Shown: positions 8,358 to 17,154 of the stretch, in pieces
Numbering within the stretch: the stretch's first letter is position 1
How the letters are laid out: each line of letters begins with the position of its first letter
Assembly: GCA_964358205.1 (NCBI GenBank)
Contig: CAYHNZ010000006.1
Coordinates: forward strand, 1 to 43,545
Source of the DNA: JANLIQ01 sp964358205
Lineage (GTDB): Bacteria; Patescibacteriota; UBA1384; 2-12-FULL-50-11
DNA length: 43,545 nt
Reading direction: 5' to 3'
Program-made: the position numbers and the translations under genes
Notes under the pieces: generated by a model
Told to the model about the DNA's origin: nothing
Database searches by the model: none
The model's input: the letters and a program-made list of their open reading frames with translations, nothing else

Positions 8358-10016
8358 ATGAGTCGATACACTAAACCAATGGGTACCGAGCGACTACCGG
8401 TTCGTTTGCCCGCACTACCGTCGTGGGAAAAATTATTAACCCGTCTATCGGTACTGCCAGAGACGAAGGTGGATCATCGTTCGTTGAGCCTGGAACTAAT
8501 TAGTCTCATCAGCAATGACGCTAATTCCGTCGCTGGGCTTTTCCCGCGACTATGTGTGTTTCTGCCCCGAATCACCGGCTGTCAAGGAGTAGTGATTTGG
8601 GCAAAGGGGTTAACGGACTCGGAAATTATCGCCTCCAATCTCTCGTCAAACAAGACTCGGACCTATATGGAGCTGAAGATTGTCCAGAAAATGAGCCGAA
8701 TCAATCACCGCTCATTCAACAGACGCTTACCGCTCCGGCTGTCAGTCGGTAAAACTGTTCTCACCAACTGCCAGTCAATTCATTTAGGTGAAATCAACAA
8801 CCGCCAAGCTTACTTACTGGCTGTTGGTGAACGAGCCATAACGGGGGAAACGATTCATACTTTGGAAGTAATTTGCCAAGCTATCGGCCTACGATTGAAA
8901 AATTTATCCTTGTCTCAAAGCGTTCGAAGCCAAAATCACAAATTAAATAATTTAACCCAGCAGCTCGGTGAAGGTATGGCCCTACTTGACCGTGATCTGA
9001 AAGTCACGCTTTGGAATCGAGCCCTCCAAAGATTAACTGGCTATAAAACCAACGAGGCGCTCGGACAAAATATCAATCAAGTATTTCGTCGAACCGATAC
9101 GCCCGACTGGTTAACCAGTCTAGTCGCTAACCCTGGAACAAAAGAGCTCCGTCACACCCACTCTGACTTTGAAATCATGACTAAAAGTGGCGACCGACTT
9201 TGGCTAAACTGTTTGGTCTCAATCTACAAAAACGACTCTAATGAGATAGACCAGTTAGCTCTTGTCGCTCGCGATATATCACATAAAAAAACTTTAGAAC
9301 AAAAGAAAAACGAATTTATTTCTATCGCCACTCATGAATTGCGCACTCCCCTAACTGCCATTAAAGGTTATTTGAGTTTGCTCGAGCGTAGCCAGGAAAA
9401 TCTAACCAGTAAACAACTTTCCTACTTATCTCAAACGACCAAGGCCAGTAATCGACTGGCTTGTTTAGCGGAGGACTTGTTGCGAGTCACCCAGATCGAC
9501 CAAGATCGCTTGCCTTTTAAGCCCCAAAATATTCATCTCTTTCCAATACTCAAGAGAGTCGTCCGCGATTTTAAGCCCAAGGCCGCCGCTAAGGGCGTGA
9601 CGCTGTCGCTAACCAATAATCATCTACGCGACAATGTTCGTCTCGATCCGGAACGAACCGAACAAATTTTTGCTAACCTGATTGATAACGCTACTAAATA
9701 TACCGAGCAAGGCGCAATTAAAATTTGGTTGGAGAATATCGAAAATCGCCACGGCCAATGCCCACAATTAGTCATCAACATCCGCGACACTGGTATCGGA
9801 ATCGGGACAAAAAACATCGAAGAAATTTTCGAAAAATTCCATCGGGCTCACCGACCAGAGCAGTCGCGCGAACGTGGCGCCGGTCTGGGACTATATATTG
9901 TGAAATCCTTTGTTGAAAAACAAAATGGAACCATTACAGTAAAGAGTCGAGCTGGTAAGGGGTCGCATTTCACAATTGCCTTTCCCCTAGAACCGCCTAG
10001 AAAGAGTAAGGAATGA
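8358..10016 (+). CDS. Cytoplasmic PAS-domain sensor histidine kinase
   Basis: 552 residues. Order: a ~190-residue N-terminal region of GAF-like character, a PAS domain (~195-310; EGMALLDRDLKVTLWNRALQRLTGY), HisKA with the H-box FISIATHELRTPLTAIKGYL (phospho-accepting His326), and a HATPase domain with N-box NLIDNATKYTEQG, G1 DTGIGIG and G2 GAGLGLYIVKSF. No transmembrane segment is visible, so it should sense an intracellular signal. The stop overlaps the response-regulator start (ATGA), so the two are translationally coupled. The start ATG at 8358 has a -10-like TATGAT only 7 bases upstream and a weak GAGG before that. Signal unknown. Confidence 0.92.
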   Translation: MSRYTKPMGTERLPVRLPALPSWEKLLTRLSVLPETKVDHRSLSLELISLISNDANSVAGLFPRLCVFLPRITGCQGVVIWAKGLTDSEIIASNLSSNKTRTYMELKIVQKMSRINHRSFNRRLPLRLSVGKTVLTNCQSIHLGEINNRQAYLLAVGERAITGETIHTLEVICQAIGLRLKNLSLSQSVRSQNHKLNNLTQQLGEGMALLDRDLKVTLWNRALQRLTGYKTNEALGQNINQVFRRTDTPDWLTSLVANPGTKELRHTHSDFEIMTKSGDRLWLNCLVSIYKNDSNEIDQLALVARDISHKKTLEQKKNEFISIATHELRTPLTAIKGYLSLLERSQENLTSKQLSYLSQTTKASNRLACLAEDLLRVTQIDQDRLPFKPQNIHLFPILKRVVRDFKPKAAAKGVTLSLTNNHLRDNVRLDPERTEQIFANLIDNATKYTEQGAIKIWLENIENRHGQCPQLVINIRDTGIGIGTKNIEEIFEKFHRAHRPEQSRERGAGLGLYIVKSFVEKQNGTITVKSRAGKGSHFTIAFPLEPPRKSKE

Positions 10017-10390
10017 CAATAAAACGAGTGCTACTAGTAGAAGATGAACCGCTTTTGATTGATTTATATCAAGAGCGTTTTGGTGAGGAAGCCTTTGAAC
10101 TAGAGATCGCCCAGGACGGCAATGAGGCTTTGAAAAAAGCTAATCAAGACACTGATTTGATTTTGCTTGATATTCTTTTGCCGGGTATAAACGGTTTTGA
10201 GGTCTTGCGACGACTAAAAAGAAATCTAGACACCCGCGATATTCCAGTCATTGTGCTGACTAACCTAGGCAGTGAGCAATCTGATTCAGACAAGCAGTTG
10301 GCCTTTTCGCTTGGTGCCGTTGATTATCTAGTTAAGTCCTATCACACCCCGGATGAGATGGTAGAGATTATTAACAAAAGACTCCGGTAA
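10013..10390 (+). CDS. Single-domain response regulator
   Basis: 125 residues consisting only of a receiver domain: acidic pocket VEDEP (residues 9-13), phospho-acceptor Asp53 in LILLDILLPGINGFEV, Thr83 in VLTN and Lys108 in YLVKSY. With no output domain it must act by protein contact, as CheY- or Spo0F-like regulators do, or pass the phosphoryl group on. It overlaps the kinase gene by four bases and is its cognate partner by context. Downstream lies repeat block B, which may form the transcript end. Confidence 0.93.
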   Translation: MTIKRVLLVEDEPLLIDLYQERFGEEAFELEIAQDGNEALKKANQDTDLILLDILLPGINGFEVLRRLKRNLDTRDIPVIVLTNLGSEQSDSDKQLAFSLGAVDYLVKSYHTPDEMVEIINKRLR

Positions 10391-10526
10391 TAATCACCAA
10401 TAATCAAGCATCAATGTCGCTAACGCTCGCTTCTCACTTCATTCGAAGTAACCAAGAATAACCAATAAATAATTGTTGATTGATTATTATTTATTTTTGA
10501 TTATTGGATATTGAGTATTGATTATT
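10391..10526. repeat. Low-complexity inverted-repeat block B with the 37-bp core
   Basis: Arms made of AATAATCA/TGATTATT words (10391-10412 and ~10450-10526) flank a 37-bp core at 10415-10451. That core matches the reverse complement of 797-833 at 32 of 37 positions. It lies between convergent genes and would fold into a hairpin in either transcript. This block and the remnant after it account for the 375-base gene-free stretch 10391-10765. Confidence 0.7.
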
Positions 10527-10580
10527 ACTCTTGTCTGTTTTGCTAATGACTTCTGGCGGCATTCTGGCAAGATGAATTAG

Positions 10581-10769
10581 TGTTTTTCGTTCGTACCTCC
10601 TACCTTCTGCCCAGAGTATTACAGAGAAGCTTTCGGGATCGGCGCGATTATTAAACGAGGCCGAGTAGATTGCTTAACGCAGTGGTGACAGAAGGTGGTC
10701 AAATTACCAAAAGAACTCGAGCATTTGGAGGAAAAAGGTCTCCACACAGTGCTTGGGTTTTTTGGTTAG
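10581..10769 (+). pseudogene. Possible gene remnant with an in-frame TGA
   Basis: A 63-codon frame with no start codon reads like protein (PEYYREAFGIGAIIKRG, then VVKLPKELEHLEEKGLHTVL) but is interrupted by a TGA at 10686-10688 and ends in TAG at 10767. UGA is a stop elsewhere in this genome, so this is best explained as a decayed fragment. The family is not recognised. A short antisense frame also exists, so the call is tentative. Confidence 0.3.
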
Positions 10770-11917
10770 CTAAATAGTTTGGTAAACAGCGCCGCTAGAT
10801 AAAGTTCAACGGCATCAGTGAAGACGCGCGGATCCTTGCCAAGTTTTTCCTGGATCCGATCGAGACGATAAATAACGGTGTTGCGATGGATTTTAAGTTT
10901 TCCAGCCGCTTGAGTCAGGTTCAAATCGGCGGCAATGAACGCCTCTAGTGTTTCAATCAACTGCTTGTCTTCGAGTGATGAGAAAGTTTTAGAGGCAAAT
11001 TCTTTTTTTTGCTCGTCGTTTCCCATTAAAAGTAACGGCAAGACACCGAGTGAATCAAATCGATGAGTTCGGCCGGCGCCAATTACTTTCTGGCCAATCT
11101 TTAACACTTGCAAAGCTTCTTGAGCTGAACTAATTAACCCATTGGGATTGATCGCTAACGACCCGACACCGATTGTGACCTCGCTAATATGAATGTTCTT
11201 AAGGGGGGCGCTAATTTCACCGTAATGCCGGTTGAGAAGGGTGCAGAAACGCTGATAGTCAGTGTCGCGCAAATCTTTGAGAATTAGGAAGGTGTCATGA
11301 CCGATAAAGCCCACGAGATTGTCTTGGTTTTTGGTAAAAAAGCTGATTAGCGATTGGTTGATGTCGCGTTTTTTAGCTTCGATTAAACTCTCTTTTTCAC
11401 CGAGTGGTGAGCCGAGTGTTTGGAGGTAGTTATCGCGAAAACCCCTTAATTCGATCGCTATCGCTACTCGCGGTAAATCAAGTCGAAATCCGAGCGCTGT
11501 CATTTGTTCCGATAGTTCTTCGGGATCGAGTGATTGGGGCCGATAGGCAACTCGCGTTAGTAGCAGATCAACCGCATCGGGTTTGGGTTTGTGAATCAGA
11601 ATAAACTGCTGAACAATCAATTCGGCTAAACTATTAATTATTTGAATCGTCTGGATATCTTCCTTGGATACCTTAACGGCAACCACCACAAGTAATTTTT
11701 CCTCTAGATAAATTGGAATGGCTAAAGTATCAGCATCGCTTTCAACCTCAACCGATCGTTTATCAGGGCTAAAACCGGTCCGAAATTGAAGAGTAGACAT
11801 CGAGCCAAAATCAGAAAACCCTTTATATATTTTGCCCCGATCATCTGCCAGGGCGATTGGCTTAGTGATAACTCGCTTAATTTGTTCGAACAATTGCTCA
11901 AAAAGTTTTGGTGACAT
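10766..11917 (-). CDS. CdaR/PucR-family transcriptional regulator
   Basis: 383 residues. The N-terminal ~125 resemble a sugar-diacid/ligand-sensing domain. The middle (~135-290) is a GGDEF-like fold seen in CdaR proteins. The C-terminus carries the PucR-type helix-turn-helix: LEAFIAADLNLTQAAGKLKIHRNTVIYRLDRIQEKLG in the order expected, ending VELYLAALF. Relatives regulate carbon- or nitrogen-source catabolism genes, but no such operon is adjacent, so the ligand and targets are unknown. It is convergent with the two-component pair. The ATG at 11917 is preceded by TATACT only 5 bases upstream, suggesting a leaderless transcript. Confidence 0.85.
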   Translation of the reverse strand: MSPKLFEQLFEQIKRVITKPIALADDRGKIYKGFSDFGSMSTLQFRTGFSPDKRSVEVESDADTLAIPIYLEEKLLVVVAVKVSKEDIQTIQIINSLAELIVQQFILIHKPKPDAVDLLLTRVAYRPQSLDPEELSEQMTALGFRLDLPRVAIAIELRGFRDNYLQTLGSPLGEKESLIEAKKRDINQSLISFFTKNQDNLVGFIGHDTFLILKDLRDTDYQRFCTLLNRHYGEISAPLKNIHISEVTIGVGSLAINPNGLISSAQEALQVLKIGQKVIGAGRTHRFDSLGVLPLLLMGNDEQKKEFASKTFSSLEDKQLIETLEAFIAADLNLTQAAGKLKIHRNTVIYRLDRIQEKLGKDPRVFTDAVELYLAALFTKLFS

Positions 11918-12021
11918 TACTTAGTATATTCTTACAAAGAACGTCGCAATACAAGTTAAAAATTGGGAAGAGCTAGTCCTTATACTGAAGACTTATTGTA
12001 AGAAGATACAAATACCTAAAA

Positions 12022-14028
12022 TTACGGTGTTGGTTGAATGGGGGTGAGCGGTAGCTTGAAGTATTGCTCAATCATATTCTTTGCCACTGGCGCCGCCACA
12101 GCAAAGCCTTCGCCACCGCCCTCAACAATGACCGAGATGGCAATTTGGGGATTATCGTAGGGGGCAAAAGCTATAAACCAGGAATGAGTTTTCTCTTTAG
12201 CTAAATCAAATTGGGCCGTACCGGTTTTAGCGGCAACTTGAACCCCTAAATCCGAGAGGGATCGAGCCGAGCCACTGGTCACCGCCTGACGCATACCATC
12301 GCGAACAGTTTGCAATACTGAATTATCAGCAATATTGTCCCGACTAATTTTAGCTGGGTAGTCTTGCTGACCAGAATTAGTCGAGAACGACGACTTAACT
12401 AACCGCGGAATTATCAGCTTACCGTTGTTAGCAATCGCCGCTGTTGCTCGAGCCAACTGTAATGGCGTTACTAAAAAATCGCCCTGACCAATTGAAAGGT
12501 TATAGGTATCACCGATATACCACTGTTCATTTTTTGTTTTTTTCTTCCAATCTGGCGTTGGCACTAACCCGTCCTGTTCACCGGGGATATCGATGCCGGT
12601 ATTTTGACCAAAGCCGAATTTTGTCAACCATTGATCAAGTCGATCAGCACCTAAGCCGGTAATTTGCTTGTAGCCACCGCCCACCGAATAAAAGAATATG
12701 TTATTGCTTTCGGCTAAGGCTTGCCTGACATCGCTCACCCCATGGGTTTTCCAGTCGTGAAACGTCCATTGGCCAATTTCAATTTTGCCTTCCGATGTAT
12801 CGATTTTAGTATTAGCGTTGATAACGCCGGTTGCTAGTCCGGCGGTAGCAACAAAGGGTTTAATCGTTGATCCGGATGGGTACTGGCCGGAAATCGCTCG
12901 GTTAATTAACGGTGAATCCGGGTCTTGCAGAACCGCCTGACGCAAAGCCGAATCAGTTGAAGGGGCAAATAAGTTATTGTTAAAAGTCGGTAGGCTAACC
13001 ATCGCCAGAACATCACCGCTGGTAACATCGATCATAACAGCCGCTCCGTTTTTAGCTCCAGAACGGTTGATTGAGGCCTGGAGAGCGTCGGCCGTAGCCC
13101 GTTGAACACCAGCATCAAGCCCCAAGATTAAAGAGTTGCCGGGTAAAGCCACTACACTACCGACCGAGCGCACCGATCGACCGCGAGAGTCAATCTCGAC
13201 TATTTCTTGACCGGGTGTGCCTTGAAGTATTTTATCATACGAGAACTCGACACCAGATTTACCGACAAAAGCTGTTGGAAGTAATTCTGGTCGAGCTTTC
13301 TGCTCGTCTTCAGTCACTTTACCGATATATCCAAGGATATTACCCAAAGAAGGTAGGTCGCCGTACAGACGAACTGGCTGTTTCACTAGCTCGACACCGA
13401 CCAAATCTTGGATTCTTATCTCTAGCGCTAACGACTGGTCTCGGGTCAGACTGTCAACGAGAGTTACGACCGATTTTCTCTTTTGATCGTTGATTAGTTC
13501 CTGAAGACGGGTCTGGTCAAAACCAATCGCTACCGACAAAGTCGATAACCAGAGAGAACGATCTTCGGCTTTTTTGGGTAGTTCATTGGGGTAAAGGACG
13601 ATAGAGTAGCTGGGAGAATTCTGAACTAGCGGACTACCATTTCGGTCGTAAACTAATCCCCGAGGCGCATCTTGAAAAGTCACTCGCAAACGATTGCCTT
13701 CGGCGCGTTGAAAGTTTTCTTGACCCTGGGTGATTTGCAGTGAAGTTAGTCGAATAACAAAAATTGCCACAATCAAAAAAACCGTCGCTCGGAGAATAAA
13801 AAATGACCGCTTCGCCTCATCATTGCTTGACTCAAAAACCTCCTTGTTCTCCGTCATGCCGTAATCGGCCCGATACTCTTTATCAATCTTCTTTAGGGTA
13901 CCGAGCGGTAAATAAGGATCAAAAATACCCGAGTCTGAAGATCGTATAGAACTGGGTCTAGTGATCGATCGCCATAGATTAAGTAGTTTAGTCAAAATTC
14001 GCTGGGAATCGAGTTGATGGCGTTTCAT
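12022..14028 (-). CDS. mrdA: Penicillin-binding protein 2 (elongasome transpeptidase)
   Basis: 668 residues. A single transmembrane segment lies near residues 75-95 after an unusually long cytoplasmic N-terminus. It is followed by the class B PBP dimerisation domain and the transpeptidase domain with SxxK in YPSGSTIKP, SxN in ESNN and KTG in AAKTGTAQ. It cross-links peptidoglycan during sidewall growth, working with the MreBCD proteins encoded just upstream. The start overlaps the end of mreD by four bases, so it is the last gene of the mre operon. The N-terminal ~70 residues before the membrane anchor are longer than usual and could contain a later true start, but the four-base overlap supports this one. 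Confidence 0.94.
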   Translation of the reverse strand: MKRHQLDSQRILTKLLNLWRSITRPSSIRSSDSGIFDPYLPLGTLKKIDKEYRADYGMTENKEVFESSNDEAKRSFFILRATVFLIVAIFVIRLTSLQITQGQENFQRAEGNRLRVTFQDAPRGLVYDRNGSPLVQNSPSYSIVLYPNELPKKAEDRSLWLSTLSVAIGFDQTRLQELINDQKRKSVVTLVDSLTRDQSLALEIRIQDLVGVELVKQPVRLYGDLPSLGNILGYIGKVTEDEQKARPELLPTAFVGKSGVEFSYDKILQGTPGQEIVEIDSRGRSVRSVGSVVALPGNSLILGLDAGVQRATADALQASINRSGAKNGAAVMIDVTSGDVLAMVSLPTFNNNLFAPSTDSALRQAVLQDPDSPLINRAISGQYPSGSTIKPFVATAGLATGVINANTKIDTSEGKIEIGQWTFHDWKTHGVSDVRQALAESNNIFFYSVGGGYKQITGLGADRLDQWLTKFGFGQNTGIDIPGEQDGLVPTPDWKKKTKNEQWYIGDTYNLSIGQGDFLVTPLQLARATAAIANNGKLIIPRLVKSSFSTNSGQQDYPAKISRDNIADNSVLQTVRDGMRQAVTSGSARSLSDLGVQVAAKTGTAQFDLAKEKTHSWFIAFAPYDNPQIAISVIVEGGGEGFAVAAPVAKNMIEQYFKLPLTPIQPTP

Positions 14029-14519
14029 GCGTCAATTCTCCGTCCAGCCCAACGGGAAAATAGCTTCAATCTCATCGCCAGTAGATAATAGACCACTCCG
14101 CCGACGACTACATTAGCTCCGACACCATAGACAGTTCTCTGGAAATCGAATTTGTGTACTAATATACCGATCATTAGTGGGGCGATTAGCGACGCTAAAG
14201 CCAGCGCCAAGATAGCGTGAAGAACCGATGAAGTATCTAGGGAGCGATATTTAAGAAGATGGGTTAAGAGCACAATCGAGACTGAAATAACCGTCCAGAT
14301 ACCAAAATAGCTAAACCCAGCCATATCAAGTAGCAAACCACCAAAGATAGCTAGGGGAAGTGACTCCTGCCGAGTCTTAAGCCACGTCATGGCCCATAAA
14401 AATACCACCAATAAATTGGGCACAAAACTGCTAGAAAGCGATAAACGACCCAATAGACCCAGCTCGAGCGAGCAAATTAGAATGAGGATTAAATAAAACA
14501 TCTTACTCCGCCACCACAA
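14025..14519 (-). CDS. mreD: Rod shape-determining protein MreD
   Basis: 164 residues with five hydrophobic helices and the pattern GLLLDMAGFSYFGIWT, typical of MreD, the polytopic partner of MreC in the elongasome. Sequence identity in this family is low and the call leans on gene order: mreB-mreC-mreD-mrdA with overlaps of 4, 17 and 4 bases. Membrane protein with no enzymatic activity known. Confidence 0.88.
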   Translation of the reverse strand: MWWRSKMFYLILILICSLELGLLGRLSLSSSFVPNLLVVFLWAMTWLKTRQESLPLAIFGGLLLDMAGFSYFGIWTVISVSIVLLTHLLKYRSLDTSSVLHAILALALASLIAPLMIGILVHKFDFQRTVYGVGANVVVGGVVYYLLAMRLKLFSRWAGRRIDA

Positions 14520-15297
14520 AGACGACCGTCAGATTACCAAATTGGACTGAAGTGCTGATTCGTAAAGTGAGGAAAATATCTTCTTTGGTTGAAATAATAT
14601 TTTCGACTTTTCCAACCACGATCCCCGCTGGATAGACGCTCTCTAGCGACGAAGTAACTACGGCCTCACCAACGGTCACTTTGATATCGAGCGGGATATT
14701 TTCGACCACCAAACCACGAATACCCCCTGATAGTAAACCAATCGTTTGACTACCAGTTAAAACAACCGGAGTGATTAAATTACGATTGGTCACTAACCAA
14801 ACTTCGGCAGTTGAATTGGCCACACGATGGACTTTACCAACTAAAAAGCCGTTTGATACTACGGCTTGTCCGACTTTTATGCCGTCCTGCGAACCCTGGT
14901 TGATCGTCAGCGCCTGAAACTGGCCAGACGGTGAAAATGAGACAACATCGGCTGGAATTAATTTTAAATCACTCCGAGACTGCTTGAAATTTAAATCGCG
15001 GCGGAGGGTTTCATTCTCGCTTTGAACAGATTTTAACTTAGCCAGTTCGGCCTCCAACTCGGAGCTTCTCATTTTGAGCTCGGCATTTTCGCCTGCTAGG
15101 TCACTAATCGCAAATAGAACTCGAATAGAGCTGGTCAAGCGAAAAGAAAAGCCGTCGAGCAGACGGGCGGGCGAGGTAATAATTACTCGGGAAAAGTCCC
15201 GAACAGGTGTAAACGCGCGAAACTGACTAGCAATAATCAGGCCGACAACGGCTACGAGAATAATTAATCGATAGTTCCAACGGGGGAATCGCATCAC
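14503..15297 (-). CDS. mreC: Rod shape-determining protein MreC
   Basis: 264 residues. One N-terminal transmembrane helix (LIILVAVVGLIIASQF), a coiled coil (~65-105; ENAELKMRSSELEAELAKLK) and the beta-rich MreC domain (ADVVSFSPSGQFQALTINQGSQDGIKVGQAVVSNGFLVG in the order usual for the family). MreC links cytoplasmic MreB to the periplasm-side or outer-leaflet synthases. It overlaps mreB by 4 bases and mreD by 17. Confidence 0.95.
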   Translation of the reverse strand: MMRFPRWNYRLIILVAVVGLIIASQFRAFTPVRDFSRVIITSPARLLDGFSFRLTSSIRVLFAISDLAGENAELKMRSSELEAELAKLKSVQSENETLRRDLNFKQSRSDLKLIPADVVSFSPSGQFQALTINQGSQDGIKVGQAVVSNGFLVGKVHRVANSTAEVWLVTNRNLITPVVLTGSQTIGLLSGGIRGLVVENIPLDIKVTVGEAVVTSSLESVYPAGIVVGKVENIISTKEDIFLTLRISTSVQFGNLTVVFVVAE

Positions 15298-16334
15298 TTC
15301 AGAGCGCTACTCAAAAGCACACTTTCCAATGTCTCTAGGTCTTCTAGGACTACTCCAGTGCCCCGAGCAACGCAAGTCAGCGGATCGTCGGCAATAAAAA
15401 CCTTAGTCTGGGTTGCCTGACTCAACAATACATCCAACCCTTTTAGTAAGGCGCCGCCGCCGGCCAAAACGATACCGCGCTCCATAATGTCTGCTACTAA
15501 CTCGGGTGGTGTTTCTTCAATCGTCGATTTAACGGCTTGAACAATACTGTTGACTGACTTGCCCAGCGCCTGGCGAACTTGCTCGTCGTTAATTATTACC
15601 TCTCGGGGTAAGCCAGTTACTAAATCACGGCCACGCATCGGTCGTTCGGCTGAATCTTTGAGCGGATAAGCCGAACCGATTTCGACCTTTATTTTTTCGG
15701 CTGTTCGTTCACCGAGTAATAAATTACAATTGTCCCGAGCAAAATTAATAATGTCCTGATTCATCTCGTCGCCGGCTGTTCGAACCGAGCGAGAGGCCAC
15801 GATACCGCCCATTGAGATCACCGCCACTTCGGTTGTGCCACCGCCAATATCGATAATCATGCTACCCGTTGCCTCTTGGATCGGCAGGTGAGCCCCAATA
15901 GCGGCGGCGATTGGCTCTTCGATTAAAAATGCCTGGCGAGCACCGGCGTTAAGAGTCGCTTCTTCGGCCGCCCGACGCTCAACTTCGGTGACGCCACAAG
16001 GAATACCGATCACGACCCTTGGACGAGGCAAAAGCGAGAAGCGCTCTTTATGCACTCGCTCAATAAAATATCTTAACATCTGTTCCGTCACCTCAAAATC
16101 GCTAACAACTCCGTCAACTAACGGTCGGGTCGCCACAATGTGAGCCGGTGTTTTACCGACCATAATTTGGGCATCGGCACCGACGGCCAATATTTGCTTA
16201 GTCTTTTGGTTGATCGCTACCACCGATGGCTCGTTAGCGACAATCCCCTTGCCTCGAACATAAACAAGTGTATTGGCGGTGCCCAAATCGATCCCGATAT
16301 CATGCGAAAATGCGCCCCAAAACCTGTTTAGCAT
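15294..16334 (-). CDS. mreB: Actin-like rod shape-determining protein MreB
   Basis: 346 residues, full length. It shows the phosphate-1 loop DIGIDLGTANTLVY, the phosphate-2 region DIGGGTTEVAVIS and the adenosine motif GIVLAGGGALLKGLD. MreB forms membrane-bound filaments that orient wall synthesis. First gene of mreB-mreC-mreD-mrdA. Implies a rod-shaped or at least elongating cell. The promoter at 16344-16371 places the -10 box 9 bases before the ATG. Confidence 0.97.
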   Translation of the reverse strand: MLNRFWGAFSHDIGIDLGTANTLVYVRGKGIVANEPSVVAINQKTKQILAVGADAQIMVGKTPAHIVATRPLVDGVVSDFEVTEQMLRYFIERVHKERFSLLPRPRVVIGIPCGVTEVERRAAEEATLNAGARQAFLIEEPIAAAIGAHLPIQEATGSMIIDIGGGTTEVAVISMGGIVASRSVRTAGDEMNQDIINFARDNCNLLLGERTAEKIKVEIGSAYPLKDSAERPMRGRDLVTGLPREVIINDEQVRQALGKSVNSIVQAVKSTIEETPPELVADIMERGIVLAGGGALLKGLDVLLSQATQTKVFIADDPLTCVARGTGVVLEDLETLESVLLSSALK

Positions 16335-16343
16335 CGTTTTAGT

Positions 16344-16371
16344 ATTGTATTGGAAACAGGGCTGAAATCAA
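16344..16371 (-). promoter_or_regulatory. Promoter of the mre operon, close to the start codon
   Basis: TTGATT, 16-base spacer, TACAAT, then 9 bases to the mreB ATG. Predicts a nearly leaderless message. Confidence 0.55.
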
Positions 16372-16383
16372 TGAGAAATACTA

Positions 16384-17151
16384 TCAGTCGAATACCACCA
16401 CCGCTTTTTGACCATTCAAGATATTAGCCGGGTCCCAATCGTGCATGGCGTCCATTATGGGTTTAAACCCATAATGGTAATTTTCGCCGCGGCGTGTGCC
16501 GGGATCATTAACGATGAAACCAGTCTCATCAAAACTCTTGAGGACTAGCATATGATAAATCGGCCCAGGCAGGGTGAAGTTAGGATTTTTCAATTCGCGT
16601 CCGGCGGCCGGGACAATAACCGGTCGACCGGCCTTAAGCTCGGCTTTGAGTTGATCGACAGTCGGATTTATTATCACCCGGCCAGTTTTTAACTTCATAT
16701 ATCCAGCCGCCACCGCTACCAACTCTTGAGCAGTCAGATCGACTTTGTAGCCGTTAGCCTCCTCCCAAGCGACCATCTTTTTGATTTCCGTATCGGCTTC
16801 CAACGGTGAGGCAAACTTTTGACCGGTCCGGTAGTAGTAAACCATCAGCAAACTCGCTTCCTCACAGGCCTCCTCGTGTAGCGGATCCCAAACCATCAAC
16901 GGCGCTTGAGAGGTGAAAGGCACTTTGAGCGGTAGGTCGACTTGGAGTTTCGTCGCCACTGGTAAGTTAGTCGGTGTGGGAATCACTTGGGGTGGCGTAA
17001 CTTTTTTGAGCGTCAAGGTGGTTGGAGATAATTCTAAGTCGACGTAGTAGCTCGAAAACTGATTGCGAACAAAAATGGCCAAAATTAGTCCGATAATGAC
17101 CATAATTGCCCATGGGGTATAATTCCTAATCGACCGTGGGAAGCGAGCCAT
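16384..17151 (-). CDS. C39-like cysteine peptidase family protein, membrane-anchored
   Basis: 255 residues. An N-terminal transmembrane helix (PWAIMVIIGLILAIFV), a Pro/Thr-rich linker, then a papain-like domain of the C39_2 type: PFTSQAP, the nucleophile segment EEACEEASLLMVYYY, and the His/Asp segment YHMLVLKSFDETGFIVNDPGT. Such proteins are extracytoplasmic peptidases or wall-linked hydrolases; the substrate is unknown. It lies between mreB and mltG on the same strand, 3 bases from mltG, so a cell-envelope role is likely by context. Confidence 0.82.
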   Translation of the reverse strand: MARFPRSIRNYTPWAIMVIIGLILAIFVRNQFSSYYVDLELSPTTLTLKKVTPPQVIPTPTNLPVATKLQVDLPLKVPFTSQAPLMVWDPLHEEACEEASLLMVYYYRTGQKFASPLEADTEIKKMVAWEEANGYKVDLTAQELVAVAAGYMKLKTGRVIINPTVDQLKAELKAGRPVIVPAAGRELKNPNFTLPGPIYHMLVLKSFDETGFIVNDPGTRRGENYHYGFKPIMDAMHDWDPANILNGQKAVVVFD

Positions 17152-17154
17152 TAA

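Noticed and set aside
10581..10769. UGA recoding to glycine (Absconditabacteria/Gracilibacteria code)
   Set aside because: Several clear genes end in TGA, including the histidine kinase whose stop overlaps the response-regulator ATG, so UGA is a stop here.
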